Below, one piece after another: positions 1 to 14,782 of a DNA stretch of 64,000 nt (its first letter is position 1; every line of letters starts with the position of its first letter). Under the pieces are notes generated by a model that saw only the letters and a program-made list of their open reading frames with translations, searched no databases and was not told the DNA's origin. Both the position numbers and the translations under genes were made by a program. This DNA comes from Vermamoeba vermiformis (lineage: Eukaryota > Tubulinea > Echinamoebida): assembly GCA_045837725.1 (NCBI GenBank), contig JBEWZL010000136.1:140857-204856 (forward strand), given 5' to 3'.

Positions 1-216
1 GAACCCGTACATTTGCCAATTATGGTAATTTAAATGTATGGCGAGGTATGGAACATCAATATCGGTTAAATTAACGCCGTTGTTAAACGTAAATCCTGCT
101 CGTAGTAACTTGCTTGATTCTGTTCTTAATCTCCCGCAATCTCCACGGTAGATCCACGTCTGTGCGTTGTGAATCGTACACAGCAAGTATACGAACCGCA
201 AACTTCGGTAGGAACC
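1..216 (-). other. Possible coding exon running off the left edge (unrecognised)
   Basis: On the minus strand one frame stays open from the stop of the neighbouring kinase (217-219) to the window edge, about 72 codons. The other two minus frames and the plus frames contain stops. The frame is the same as that of the kinase's last exon and has no ATG until close to position 12, so it could be a chance open frame, 3' UTR, or part of an internal exon of another gene. No family is recognised. Confidence 0.2.
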
Positions 217-2424
217 TCACTTGGGTGCATACTTATCCAAGCATTGCTTGAGAGTATCGATTGAACACGGTTTCATCAAGAAATCGTCCATTCCTGCTTT
301 CAGTGCCATTGTTCTCTTCTCCTCCACTGCATGTGCTGTCAGTGCCACTATATGCGTCTTAATTCCAATCGCCCGCATCTCCATAACAGTCGTTATTCCA
401 TCTGACCAATGGATCAATTCCCAATAAAGACTTGAAATAGCTTGACGTACCTTTAATAGGCATTTCTAGGTCTAAAAGGACCAAATCGTATCGATCCTTA
501 CTGTTTTTAATCATATTTAGTGCTAGCTGGCCGTTCGGTGCCACATCCACGTTACATCCAAGTTTTACGAGCTGACCTCTATACAACGGCAATTGTTAGC
601 GTTGAAAATCATGCTAACAGCCTCTTACTTTATAACCAGCTGATTGACGGCATTGTCCTCAACTAACAAGATGCTTCTAGTGTTGGAAGTTGATCTGTGG
701 AGAGGGACTAGATCTTCCTTCATCACGTAACTGTTCTCGAAATCTTGATACGGAACCCAAAACGAAAATGAACTGCCCTTGTTAATGCCTAGACTCTTAA
801 CGCTAATAGCACCCTCCATGAGCTTTGCCAAGAGAAGACAAATGTTCAGTCCGAGACCCGTTCCACCAACGACTTCTGCTTTCTGCTTAGAAGTAGCCTA
901 ATATTTCTAACTTAGAATCTACTCCCTAGTATCAAGACAGCTATCTTACTTGTTCGAAGGCCGAGAATATCTTCTCGAAGTCGCCAGAGCTGACTCCAAC
1001 ACCCGTGTCTTTCACGGTGATCTTGATGTGCTTATCCGATCGTGCCCAGGACTTAGTCAAGGTACTCCTTTTGTTGGTTTGATCAACGATGTTCTGAATT
1101 GTAGTCGGCTTCACTTTCAGAATGATACTACCGTGGTGAGTAAACTTTACGGCGTTCGACAAGAAGTTCACCAACACTTGTTTGATTTTGATCTTATCGC
1201 TTAAAAACACATCTGGCAACTCTGTAGATATGATACTCTTCATCTGTACTTCTGGTTTTTGAGATAACAACGGCGCGACCACTTGTGTAGCGGCATTGAT
1301 AAGCTCACGAAGCTTTACCGTCTCGATCGTCAACCTCATCTTTCCAGCCTCGATCTACAAATATGTGAGTGATAGAACTTGGGCTCAATTAGGAAATATT
1401 CACACCTTCGAGAAGTCTAGAATGTCGTTGATTATTTGCAATAAATTCTTCGAGCACGTCTGCGCGATGTTCACCAACTTGCTGTACTCGTCCGTCAACG
1501 GCGCGAACTTTAGAATATCAATGGAGCCAATAATACCAGACAACGGCGTTCTGGATCAAAGTTAGTTAGTTATAACGTAATGTTGCATATTCTAATATTA
1601 CCGTAGTTCATGGCTCATTCTGCATAAAAATTCAGTCTTGTGTTTATCGGCCTGTTCGAAGCGGGAGAAAATTTCGGTGAACCGTATTATACCGATAACT
1701 GATATTAATCCCTCGACTAGATTTTTAGCGAGAAAGGCTGACCTGAAAAATCTATTAGACTGGCGGTGGCTAACTACGGATCTTACCATAACACTGATAA
1801 GTCAGGCGAGTGTGGACGATGCTTCAGCTCCTCGCATAGCAAAATATATCCCATAATATTATTCAGGATGAAGGTAGCAAAGACCCCTTCCACACCTAAA
1901 CGGCTCTGAGTAAACTTTTTTCGATCGGATGGGACTTACCTAAAGTCATTCCTCCAACCATAAATAATACTGAGCTCTGAACAGCGAATAGATCGAATGC
2001 TTTTGGAGAATCGATTGAGGACCAATAAACTATTTGATAGAGTACAAAATAAGCGAAGTACCCGACTGATCTTTCTGAATCTGTTTTGCAATAGAGATAG
2101 ATTCCAGTAAAGCAACATGGAACCGCTAATATGGTAAGATTTTTATAAGGTCCGTATTGGTTAAACACCTCTACAAATAAATCACAATTAATTATCATTA
2201 AAAAAAAACTCGTTATGAATTAAATATGAAATGATCGTACCTAAATAAGTCAAGATCGATGGTATTATAGCGAGCACTATCACTCTAAAATACATTTTAA
2301 TATTTAGGTCGACTCTTCTGATGCTCGATCCATCGTCGACTCTTCTCGGTTGCCAATAAGCCGAGTATATCCTCGATACGAGACGATCCTCTTTTTCGCG
2401 GTACCAATTAATCCATTCTGCCAT
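217..2424 (-). CDS. Membrane hybrid sensor histidine kinase, paralog 1
   Basis: Predicted two-component phosphorelay sensor: autophosphorylates a histidine and passes phosphate to its own receiver aspartate. Exons (minus): 2424-2241, 2170-1940, 1895-1787, 1742-1602, 1550-1406, 1354-950, 897-629, 578-451, 401-217; 598 aa. The N-terminal ~170 residues hold several hydrophobic stretches. The HisKA H-box follows (MSHELRTPLSG, ~residue 220), then HATPase_c with N-box (FLSNAVKFT), G1 (DTGVGV), F (FEQ) and G2 (GGTGLGLN) motifs. The C-terminal receiver (from ~residue 475) has the acidic pair (LLVEDN), phospho-acceptor Asp (LLDLEMP), the Thr of IVALTAHA and Lys of FLMKP, so all expected catalytic residues are present. 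The start is the first ATG and aligns with the two paralogs downstream. No separate extracellular ligand domain is evident. The ligand is unknown. Confidence 0.9.
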
Positions 2425-2620
2425 GGTCGCGTTTGGTACGCTCTGTTGTTCTTGCCTTTAGATTTGAGATTGCCAAATTTAGCTACTCCATTAATCGGCT
2501 CCTGTGAACAAATCGATGTAAGTGTCATTGCTTAGACATTGATTAGTATACTTACTGTCTTGTAATCCAGAGTAAATTGCCCTCCTATCATAAGTTCTGG
2601 GACTGATTCCACATCTGTTA

Positions 2621-4899
2621 CTATTTTTGGCGGTATTTTTCTAAACATTGTTTGAGCGTGTCCATAGAGCATGGCTTCATCAAGAAATCGTCCATTCCTG
2701 CTTTCAGTGCCATTGTTCTTTTCTCTTCTACTGCATGCGCCGTTAGAGCTACAATGGGTATCGTTACGCCCATTTCTCGCAGCTCTCGACAAGCAGTAAT
2801 GCCATCTGCAATCATATAAGCATCAAAATGTAATTAATATTGCTGTACTGACCCATTACCGGCATTTCCAAGTCCAACAAGATCAAGTCATATTGCGAAG
2901 GGGTTGCCACCGATTTGGATCTCTTGTCCTTTTTAAACTTTTTGACCGCGATCAAGCCATTTGATGCTACATCTACGGTACATCCAAGCTTGACTAACTG
3001 TGCTCTAAATTAATAATATTAGAAACCTCGGCTAGAATAATGTCATCGTACTTTATAACCAGCTGATTGACGCTGTTATCGTCCACAAGCAGTACCGAAG
3101 GCGAGTTAGTAGCAAGTCTGCCTATGTCAATCAACTCCTCTTCGCTTGCTTCACAGTCGCCATCCACGTGTACTTCACACGGGATCCAGAAAAAGAACGC
3201 GCTGCCCTTGTCGCGGCCAAGACTAGAGAACCACTCCGTTATTAATCCAGGTTGATTGAATATTAAGTATCACGCGTACCTTCGAACGCCGATGGCGCCT
3301 TGCATTAGTTTCACAAGCAATAGACAAATGTTTAATCCTAGGCCTGTTCCACCGAGCACTTCTCCGTCTCTTCGATTCGACGCCTGTGCTTTAGCGTTAG
3401 TACTTGTGCCTGTTGAAATATTACGTCGTCGTACTTGTTCGAATGCCGAGAATATTTTGTCGTAATCTTCTGGCTCAATTCCTCTGCCAGTGTCTTCAAC
3501 AGTGAATTTGATGAAATTGTTGCTGTTAGCCCACGACTTCATAAACATCTTCGGATCAACTGAGGCATCGAGAATACGTTGTGAAGTATCGACACCGACT
3601 CGTAGTGTGATACTGCCTCGCGTTGTGAACTTTACCGCGTTTGACAAGAGGTTAATTAACACTTGTTTGATCCGCGTGAGATCGCCTGAAAAGCTCTCAG
3701 GCACTTCATTAGCAAGAACGGTCTTGAACTCAATCTCTGCTTTCTGCGTCACTAATGGCGTTATTACTTCAGAAACATCTTTGACGAGGTCACGTGGTTT
3801 GATCTTGTCGAACTTCACTTTCATCTTCCCGGCTTCAATCTGCGATAAACGTAAGGATCGAAAAAGGAGATAGGATTATTACCGTACCTTTGAGAAGTCT
3901 AGAATGTCGTTAATAACCTGCAAGAGGTTCTTAGAACACGTCTTGGCAATGTTGATGAGTTTGACGTATTCATCAGTCAGTGGTGCGAACTTGAGAATAT
4001 CGATTGCTCCGATGATGCCTGATAACGGCGTTCTGTGAAACGAATTAACGACTCGTATCGCCGGCAGATTTTCCGATTCGATGCATCGTACCTTAATTCA
4101 TGGCTCATTCTGCATAAAAATTCTGTTTTGTGTTTGTTGGCTTCTTCGAGGCGGGAAAATGCCTCGTTGAATTTCGCAATGCTTATTAAGGTAATGCAGC
4201 ACTCGGAGATTGTTCTGGCTTGGTAAACAACCCTATGAAAATGTAATTAATAACTTTCGATCGATTAGGAGCCGTACCATAAGCCGGTTAAGCGCGTGGC
4301 ATCCGCTGGATCCGCTGCAATTTGGGTTTTTGAAAATATATAGCCCAAGATCGAATTTAATATAGTCGATATTATTACTCCTTGCTTGCCTGAATAAAAT
4401 TCTTGTTATTTTAAAATTCCGCGCATACTTTGCTTACCGAGACATAAACCACTATAGATGATAAATGTAGAGCTTCTTATAGCAAAAGTTTCAAATCCAA
4501 CTGCCCCTCGTATTGTTGGGACGCTTATTAATGCGTACAAGAACGAAATAGCAACGCTACCCGTCAATAATTCCGAATCTGTACGACAGAATAAATAAAT
4601 TGAAAAAATCGAAGCTGTAGGCCCAATAGCTGCAATATATTTAAATGACGGTTCTTTATGGAGAGGAACTAAATTAAAATTGAATCATTAGATCACGAAA
4701 CCGGTTTATAATTTAAATTCCACTTACATAATACTGCCACGATAAATAAGGATAAAGACAATAAAAATAAACGAAAATACACTCGAATAGCTAGTTGCGC
4801 TTTCGTTGTGCTTGATCCATTTACTTTTCTTGGTCTCCAGTACCGAGAATAAATTGCCGTCACTGCCCTGTTTTCTTGCTGCTGAATAAATTCGAGCAT
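2621..4899 (-). CDS. Membrane hybrid sensor histidine kinase, paralog 2
   Basis: Second copy of the tandem kinase family. Exons (minus): 4899-4728, 4668-4438, 4389-4278, 4232-4092, 4032-3888, 3839-3280, 3222-3052, 3004-2853, 2805-2621; 622 aa. The N-terminal half shares the FCRTDSE-type motif and multiple membrane stretches with paralogs 1 and 3. The H-box (MSHELRTPLSG), N-box (LLSNAVKFT), DTGRG, FEQ and GGTGLGLN motifs are intact, as is the receiver (VDDN, LLDLEMP, LTAHA, FLMKP). Between the F and G2 boxes it carries a Ser/Thr/Arg-rich insert of about 20 residues absent from paralog 1. It lacks the intron paralog 1 has just after FEQ and has its own intron (3279-3223) before the receiver linker. 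Only about 200 bp separate it from paralog 1. Confidence 0.9.
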
Positions 4900-5176
4900 C
4901 GAGGCATGTTATACTATTGGTATTTACAAATAGACTGAAATTACACTCGGAATATTGCATATTTATGCAGTTTTTATACATTCGTCCAAAAATGGAAATG
5001 TGGGCGGGAAACTATTCTACGTGGATCCATCCTGTTAAACCATTCTGTCGCAAACTCTCCATACCCAAAAACTTTGGGTTGTTCAAACGTAGATTATATG
5101 ACTTGAAGCAGATCTGATTTCCGTTAAACCCTTCGTCCGCGTGTCTTGAGTCGTCAGCACAAAGAATTCAAGCTAA

Positions 5177-7568
5177 TTACTTAACTACGTGGTGCTCGAG
5201 ACACTGTTTGAGAGTATCAATAGAGCACGGTTTCATCAAGAAGTCATCCATTCCTGCTTTCAGTGCCATTGTTCTCTTCTCTTCCACTGCATGTGCTGTC
5301 AGTGCAATGATTGGTGTTTTAACGCCCATCTTGCGCAACTCAATCACTGTCTCGATACCATCTGAAACTTGTCAGTACAGCGACGTTGCTATTAGCCGAT
5401 GTTACCTTTTACTGGCATTTCTAAATCGAGCAAGATGATATCATACGATGGCTTTGGCTTCGTTTTGAACTTTTGAATGGCTAGTAATCCGTTTGAAGCG
5501 ATATCAACTTGACAACCAAGACGTGTCAACTGACCCCTGAAAACAGCCTTAGTAACGCAATTATACTCAGCCAGTATGTTTACGCACTTAATAACCATTT
5601 GATTGACGGCATTATCTTCCGTGAGTAGAATCGACAACGCTCTGTCTCCAACACTGACCGACGCGGATCTGCTACTTGAAGTTGAGGTAGGTCCAACCAG
5701 CGGTACTTCCTCTTCGTAGCTCTTCGTGTAAGGTATCCAGAATGTGAAGGTGCTACCATGTCCGATGCCGTCACTACATATTTGTCAGCCATTTTGTGCT
5801 TCAGACGTCACAAAGGTACGTACCTCGTTATACCTAGCGCACCCTGCATCAACTTCACTAACAGCAAACAGATATTTAACCCTACAATGCGTTAATAGGC
5901 GTCTATTTAATACTCTTTCGATTGATCCTTACCCAGCCCTGTTCCAGTTTTGACGTGTTCCTCAGGTCGATGCGATGCTTGTTCAAAGGCTGAAAAAATT
6001 GCTGCAAAGTCTTTCCTAGCGACGCCAAGGCCTGTGTCTTTCACTGAAAACTTGATAAATTGCGTGTTACTAGCCCAAGTTTTCACGAATGAATTGCTTT
6101 GAGTTAAGGCTCGTGTAATATCTTGGTTGGTTTCCATGTCAACTTGCAATGTGATGCTGCCTTTGTTCGTAAATTTCGTTGCATTTGACAGTAGATTAAC
6201 GAGTATTTGCTTCAATTTGGTCATATCGCCAACGAAGAACTCTGGTGCGTCCTCTGAAATGATTACTTTTGATTCAACGTCAGGCTTTTGACCAAGCAAT
6301 GGCGAGACTACTTCGAGTGAAGACATGACAAGATCGCGTAATTTAACGCGACCGAGGATTAATTTCATTTTTCCGGCTTCAATCTGCTCCAATTCATTAG
6401 CGAAACTGCCGTGGCGGAAAACTTTGCGATTTACCTTCGAAAAGTCCAATATATCGTTAATAACTTGCAATAAGTTCGTCGAACATGCTTTTGCCATCTC
6501 TATTAACTTCAAATATTCGTCTGTCAAGGGCGCAAACTTCAGAATGTCAATGGATCCGATGATACCGGACAAGGGTGTTCTGTGAAAATGAATCAATAAA
6601 AATCGATAGCTTGGTATATATTCTATATGAGCCGAACCTTAACTCGTGGCTCATTCTGCATAAAAACTCGGTCTTGTGTTTGTCGGCTTGTTCGAGCTGG
6701 TTAAATGTCTCTTGGAATTTTAAAATATTGATCACCATAATCAAGCTTTCTACTATTGATCGTGTTTCGTACGATGTCCTAATTTAAAGATAATTAATTA
6801 TTGACGGTTTGTAATGGATTTGTGAGCGATTCAATTTACCAAGTATGGATCAGACGTTGTTTCTCGTTCATGCCTAGAGCTGGAGGGTAATGAACGACTC
6901 CATTGTATTCTGATTGCATTAATATGAAGCCTAATGTGCTGCTTATGATAAATGACGCCACTAAGCCTTCAACACCTGAAAATTCGATAATTACTATTTT
7001 AGTTTAATTTCAAATGGTAAACATCGAGAAACATTATTAATCATGAATAGTATTATATTGATAATCAGGATTGAATCGATAGCTGTAAATTTCTTACCAA
7101 GTAGCATCGAACACAGAATCAAAACGGTGTGACTGCGGATGGCAAACACGTAAAATCCGCCGTATCGGAACGTAGCGATGAATACAAGCATATAAAATAT
7201 TGATATGAGGAAATATGCTGCTCTGCGCTCTGAATCCGTGCGGCAAAATATGTACAAAGCCAGGGCTATGAAAGACGGGACCAAAATCGTTATAAACGGG
7301 AAGAATATTTCTCCTATTATCGGTGCTGTGAAAATAAATTAATAATTACTTGTAATTACGCTGGTGAAGTGGCAATAAACCTCTTACATGAAATGAAATT
7401 CAGCAGGAAGTACGTCAAGCCGAGAAACAATAGCCTGATATAAGTCTTGATTACTAAGTGTGCTCTTCCTATACTCGAACCGCCTATTCTGGATCTCCAA
7501 TAACGAGATGAGATCTGTTTAATAATTTGATCTTCCGTTTGTTGGTATATTCCAGCCCATGCTTGCAT
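5177..7568 (-). CDS. Membrane hybrid sensor histidine kinase, paralog 3
   Basis: Third tandem copy. Exons (minus): 7568-7388, 7325-7098, 6975-6840, 6778-6638, 6579-6435, 6383-5933, 5881-5824, 5773-5588, 5536-5406, 5361-5177; 613 aa. The start at 7568 is chosen because it aligns with the starts of the other copies. The reading frame continues upstream to about 7673 but without another ATG. Polytopic N-terminus with FCRTDSERR, H-box, N-box (LLSNATKFT), DTGLG, FEQ, TGTGLGLN, then a receiver in which the acidic pair reads TEDN, so one of the usual two acids is kept and the other is Thr. Phospho-acceptor Asp, Thr and Lys are present. The 51-nt segment 6434-6384 has intron ends and matches introns in the sister genes, but it is stop-free and a multiple of three, so retention would keep frame. 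Confidence 0.88.
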
Positions 7569-8077
7569 CGCGTATAATAATATAATAAAAACGCAACTCC
7601 TTGCAAGGAATATTGCGCAGCTCTTGTTGTGCACACACAGCCGTTTCAGATTGTAAACTGTCTTTTTAGGCACGGAACAATTTAGGAGTCGCCGGCCACT
7701 GCCGACCGAGTAACTATTAACGATAAGCTACATGTGAGTTGCACAACGTGAACGAGAACAACTTTGCCTACAAGGATCCAGAACCAAATACTAAGCGGAT
7801 AGCAACCTTTCTGTTTACAGGCGCAAGGCTTAAGTAGAATTGAAGGTGAAGCTGTTTCGAATACATAAGAGGGTTAATTTTAATTTATAAAATATTTTAT
7901 TGTTAACCTTGCAAAATGAATAAACCACTATGAGTCATATTCTCTTACAAGATCTATCAAAACAGTCGATTTTTTATATCGTTATTGTGATCTGCGTGAG
8001 TATTAGAATACAGTACAATTTTTCTTTGTTTTAAAGAAATTAACCCACGCAGATCTGAATCCGAACACGAGCAGAAC
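7569..8077. other. Intergenic, kinase 3 start to ARP3 3' end
   Basis: About 510 bp between the start of kinase paralog 3 and the stop of ARP3. It should contain the kinase promoter and the ARP3 3' UTR. I see no RNA gene, repeat or supported coding region. Confidence 0.5.
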
Positions 8078-10061
<1,984 letters not shown>

Positions 10062-10297
10062 CTCTTCCTTGTTCGTATAATTTGATAAAAGATTATCCCA
10101 AAAAATCAGCCAAAGATTTTCGCTGGTTTGAGCGATCACGTGCTCAAAGTCAAAAAATAAAATTGATAAAATTTTGCGTGCTGTTGAAACTGCTTAGCGA
10201 CCGCCAGTGAGGCTGTTTTTCTTTGGTGATTGATAAAAGCAACACTGTAAATAACTATATATTTGTATATTAATTAGTTTGCTTTTAACAAGACACG
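10062..10297. promoter_or_regulatory. Shared divergent promoter region of ARP3 and SF3B1
   Basis: These 236 bp lie between the two start codons of divergent housekeeping genes, so both promoters must lie here or inside the genes. An AT-rich TATA-like stretch (ACTATATATTTG, near 10254) lies about 40 bp before the SF3B1 ATG. No further element is recognised. Confidence 0.45.
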
Positions 10298-13200
10298 ATG
10301 TCGACTGGTAAGATCCAGAAATATTACAATAACGTGAACAGCCCTATTCAACTTCGTTATACAGATGACATAGATGACGAAATTAAGCGACAAAGAGAGG
10401 AACGAAAACGCCAAGCTGGAGAGCTGGTATGTATTTTTTCTTCAAGACGAATCTAAAACAAAAAATTTATCAAATAATACTAAACTTTATTCATGAAGCG
10501 CTTTTAGCAAGGCAGATGATTATAATATTTATTTTGGTAATTATGGAACGAAATACTGACGAGTAGGAATTTATAGGTTGGTTTTGCTTCATCGGGAGGT
10601 TATGACGACGATCTCTATGGTGGATCGAGCTCAGGCTTCTCAAGATCAATTCCAATGAATGACGATGACGAAGATGATTCAGGACGTCGATTACCAAGTT
10701 ACACAGCACCAGATTCGCTTCGCGAGGAGTTAGCTTACGGCGAAGGAGAAGAGGAGGATCCGTTTAAAGACACAAGACGACAGAAAATTATAGATAGAGA
10801 AGATGAATATCATAGACGAAGGCAGAACAGAGATCTGTCGCCTGGTCACCGTAGCTACAAAGAAAAAATGGCAGAACAGTTGGTCGTCCAAGAAGAACAA
10901 GAATTACAGAGAAAAATCGCTCAAAAGAAAGAAGAAGAGAAGAAACGAGAGCGCGAGGACCGCGAGAGCCGCGAGAAAGAGAAGAAAAAGAGAAAGCGCG
11001 AGGACGATGATGAAGACAGATCGTCTTCTTCTAAGAGAAAGAAGTCAGAGTGGGACGATGATGGTGACAGAAAGCCTTCGTCTTCGTCGAACAGATGGGA
11101 TCAGACACCTTCTTCAGAAACTCAGACTCGTTCCAATCGCTGGGATCAGACTCCTCAAGGTCCCGCAACCACGAAGTCACGATGGGATCAGACCCCTGTC
11201 GCCAGCAGCGGAACTCGTAACAGATGGGACGAGACACCTCAAAGCGGTGCCGAGACACCGTCACGAAAGGGCAAGTCCCGTTGGGACGAGACACCTGTCA
11301 ACGTCAATGCTGGCATGATGACTCCTGGTGCCACTCCTCTCGGCTTCACTGGTGCTGAGACTCCTTCGTTCGCTCAAATGCGCGGTTATACTCCCGAACA
11401 AATGCAGGCTATGCGTTACGAGAAGGACATTGAAGAGCGAAACAGACCTCTCAGTGACGAAGAGTTGAATGACTTATTGCCCGCTGATGGTTACGAAGTT
11501 ATGGTCCCTCCTCCTAACTATCAACCTATTCGCACACCTGCCAGAAAGTTGACCGCTACCCCGACTCCTGCTCAAATGGGCGGTTTCATGATGCAAGATG
11601 ATGTCAAACCTTCAGACTACGGTGTTTCTACCCTCAAGACTCCCGAAGGTTTGCCCGAGATGAAGGTTGAAGACGAGCCTTTCTTTGGCAAGCTCTTGGA
11701 CGGCAAGGACGAGGCTAGCTTGAGCACTGAAGAGATTAAGGAGCGCAAGATCATGAAGCTTCTGTTGAAGGTCAAGAACGGTACTCCTGCTCAACGTAAA
11801 CAGTCGCTTCGTATGTTGACCGACAAGGCGAGAGAATTCGGCCCTGGACCTTTGTTCAACCAGATCTTGCCCTTGTTGATGTCTCCTGCTTTGGAAGACC
11901 AAGAACGTCACTTGCTCGTGAAAGTCATCGACAGAGTCCTCTACAAGCTCGACGATCTCGTCCGACCTTACGTGCATAAGATTCTTGTCGTCATTGAACC
12001 TCTTTTGATCGACGAGGACTACTATGCTCGTGTCGAAGGTCGTGAAATTATTTCCAACTTGGCAAAGGCAGCTGGTTTGGCTACAATGATTGCAGTCATG
12101 CGTCCTGATATTGATAACACGGACGAGTACGTGCGTAACACTACTGCCAGAGCCTTTGCTGTCGTAGCTTCTGCCCTCGGTATTCCTTCTCTATTGCCTT
12201 TCTTGAAGGCCGTCTGTCAGAGCAAGAAGTCATGGCAAGCTCGCCACACTGGTATCAAGATCGTTCAACAGATTTCTATTCTCATGGGCTCCGCAGTTTT
12301 GCCTCATTTGCGCAGCTTGGTCGAGATTATTGATCACGGTTTGAACGATGAACAACAGAAGGTTAAGACGGTTACTGCCTTGGCCCTCGCTGCTCTTGCC
12401 GAAGCCTCAGCTCCTTATGGTTTCGAATCTTTTGGCAGTGTCTTGAAGCCTTTATGGGAAGGTGTCAAGAATCAACGTGGCAAGACCTTGGCTGCTTACT
12501 TGAAGTCCATCGGTTACATCATTCCTTTGATGGACGTCGAGTACGCTAGCTATTCTATCAAGTCTATCATGCCTACTTTGATCGCTCAGTTCCAAACACC
12601 CGAAGACGAAATGAAGAAGATCGTTTTGAAGGTCGTCAAGCAGTGCGTCTCCACTGAAGGTGTTGAAGCTTCTTACATCAAAGAAGAGGTCATTCCTCCA
12701 TTCTTCAAGCACTTCTGGGTGCGCAGAATGGCTCTCGATCGCCGAAACTACAAGCAACTCGTCGAGACCACCGTCGAGTTGGCCAACAAAGTTGGTGTCA
12801 CAGAGATTGTTGGAAGAATTGTGGACGATCTGCGCGATGAATCCGAGCCTTACAGAAAGATGGTCATCGAGACAGTTGATCAGGTCATAACTGCTTTGGG
12901 CGCTGCCGAGATTGACACGCGCTTAGAGAAGCGTCTTATCGATGGTATTCTCTATGCCTTCCAAGAACAAGCCTCTGATGACTCTGCTGCCATTCTCAAC
13001 GGCTTCGGTACTGTTGTCAACTCACTGGGCTTGCGTGTCCGACCTTACTTGCAACAAATCGTTACTTTGGTCAAGCTGCGATTAAACAACAAGCTGCCGA
13101 AGTACCGTCAACAAGCAGCTGACCTCATCACTCGTATTGCCGTTGTGATGATGAACTGCAATGAAGAGAAGTTGATGGGTCACTTGGGTGTCATTCTCTA

Positions 13201-14179
13201 CGAGTACTTGGGAGAAGAGTACCCCGAAGTTTTGGGCTCAATCTTGGGTGCTTTGAAGGCTATCGTCAACGTCATTGGTATGACTAAGATGACACCGCCC
13301 ATCAAGGACTTGTTGCCGCGCTTGACTCCCATTTTGAAGAATCGTCACGAGAAGGTACAAGAGAACTGCATTGACTTGGTCGGTCGTATTGCTGATCGTG
13401 GTCACGAGTACGTCTCTGCTCGTGAATGGATGCGTATTTGCTTCGAGTTGTTGGAGTTGCTGAAGGCTCACAAGAAGGCTATTCGACGTGCTGCTGTCAA
13501 CACGTTCGGTTACATTGCCAAGGCTATCGGTCCTCAAGACGTCTTGGTGACTTTATTGAACAACTTGCGAGTACAAGAGCGTCAGAACCGTGTCTGCACA
13601 ACTGTCGCCATTGCCATTGTCGCTGAAACTTGTTTGCCCTTCACTGTTTTGCCGGCTTTGATGAACGAATACAGAGTGCCCGAATTGAACGTCCAAAACG
13701 GTGTTCTGAAGGCCTTGTCGTTCATGTTCGAGTACATTGGTGAAATGGGTAAAGACTATATTTACGCCGTTACACCTTTGCTCGAAGACGCGCTCATGGA
13801 TCGAGATCCCGTGCATCGTCAAACAGCTTGCACAGTCGTCAAGCACATGTCACTTGGTGTTGTCGGCTTAGGCAACGAAGACGCCATTCTGCACTTGCTC
13901 AACTTTGTCTGGCCCAACATCTTCGAGACTAGTCCTCACGTCATTAACGCCGTGATTGAAGCGATCGACGGATGCAGATGTGCTATCGGCCCTGCTGCTA
14001 CCATGAAGTACTTATTGCAAGGCTTGTTCCATCCTGCCAGGAAGGTGCGAACGATCTACTGGAAGTTGTACAACAATCTCTACATTGGCAATCAAGACGG
14101 ATTAGTGCCACAATACCCGCGACTGCCCGACGACGAGCGAAACACGTTCTCGCGACCTGAGCTCGACATTGTGCTATAG
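10298..14179 (+). CDS. SF3B1: Splicing factor 3b subunit 1 (U2 snRNP, Hsh155)
   Basis: SF3B1 is the HEAT-repeat scaffold of the SF3b complex that clamps the U2-branch-site helix. Two exons, 10298-10426 and 10577-14179, give 1243 aa, slightly shorter than the 1304-aa human protein. The N-terminal third is charged and disordered, then has five RWDQTP/RWDETP repeats, the U2AF-type ligand motifs and cyclin-kinase sites typical of SF3B1. The rest is HEAT repeats with near-animal identity, for example the blocks [20 protein letters not shown] and [13 protein letters not shown]. Residues matching human hotspots E622, R625 (DEYVRN), H662 and K666 (RHTGIK) and K700 (EQQKVK) are all present. The huge single exon contrasts with the intron-dense neighbours. 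Start chosen at the first ATG ([10 protein letters not shown]). Confidence 0.98.
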
Positions 14180-14782
14180 ACGCCATGGTTGGGTAATCCG
14201 CCCCTTTTTTGTGCGAGGGTTGGTTGACTGGTTAAGGGAGTGAGGAATTAAAACAGCGGATTTGATCTGCTGAATCCCACTTCAGACTGGTCGGACCACC
14301 CTCCTTTTCAATTATAAAAATTGCCATTACAATCGATATTCTAGTTACTACAACCATATTAATTACGGCTTGTTCAATCTGAACTTGACCAATAACCTTT
14401 CAAGATCCACCTCCCGCCAGGCAAGTGATGAGGACGAATCGACGACCGCTCGAACGGGTGCCTATAATGACACGTACTTATTATTACTGTTCGTTGTTGT
14501 TTTTCTAATGCTTTTTTTGTATGACTCTCGTTCGTACGCGTTTGGGATCTGATCGATCTAGCTCTTGAGGGCAAATTGCTTTCTTTATTTGAGTCTAGCT
14601 AATCTTTTTATTCAAGATCTCAATATAGTCATACTTAGCATAACGGTACGTTAGTAGGCGCTTTTGGGTGAAAATTAAACAGATGCGCGTGGATTCAGCG
14701 GAGTTGTCCAATGCGGGGTAAGCGAAACAACCGCTGTAATAAATAAATAAATCTAGTGCTATTTATTTAGTGCCGTAATCTA
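14180..14782. other. Intergenic between convergent SF3B1 and fibre-like gene
   Basis: About 600 bp joining two convergent 3' ends, presumably both 3' UTRs and terminators. Only short open frames without ATG starts are visible. No RNA gene or mobile element is recognised. Confidence 0.45.

Noticed and set aside
14370-14552. 60-codon plus-strand frame with a hydrophobic end after SF3B1
   Set aside because: It starts without ATG and lies in the expected SF3B1 3' UTR, with no intron-exon support.
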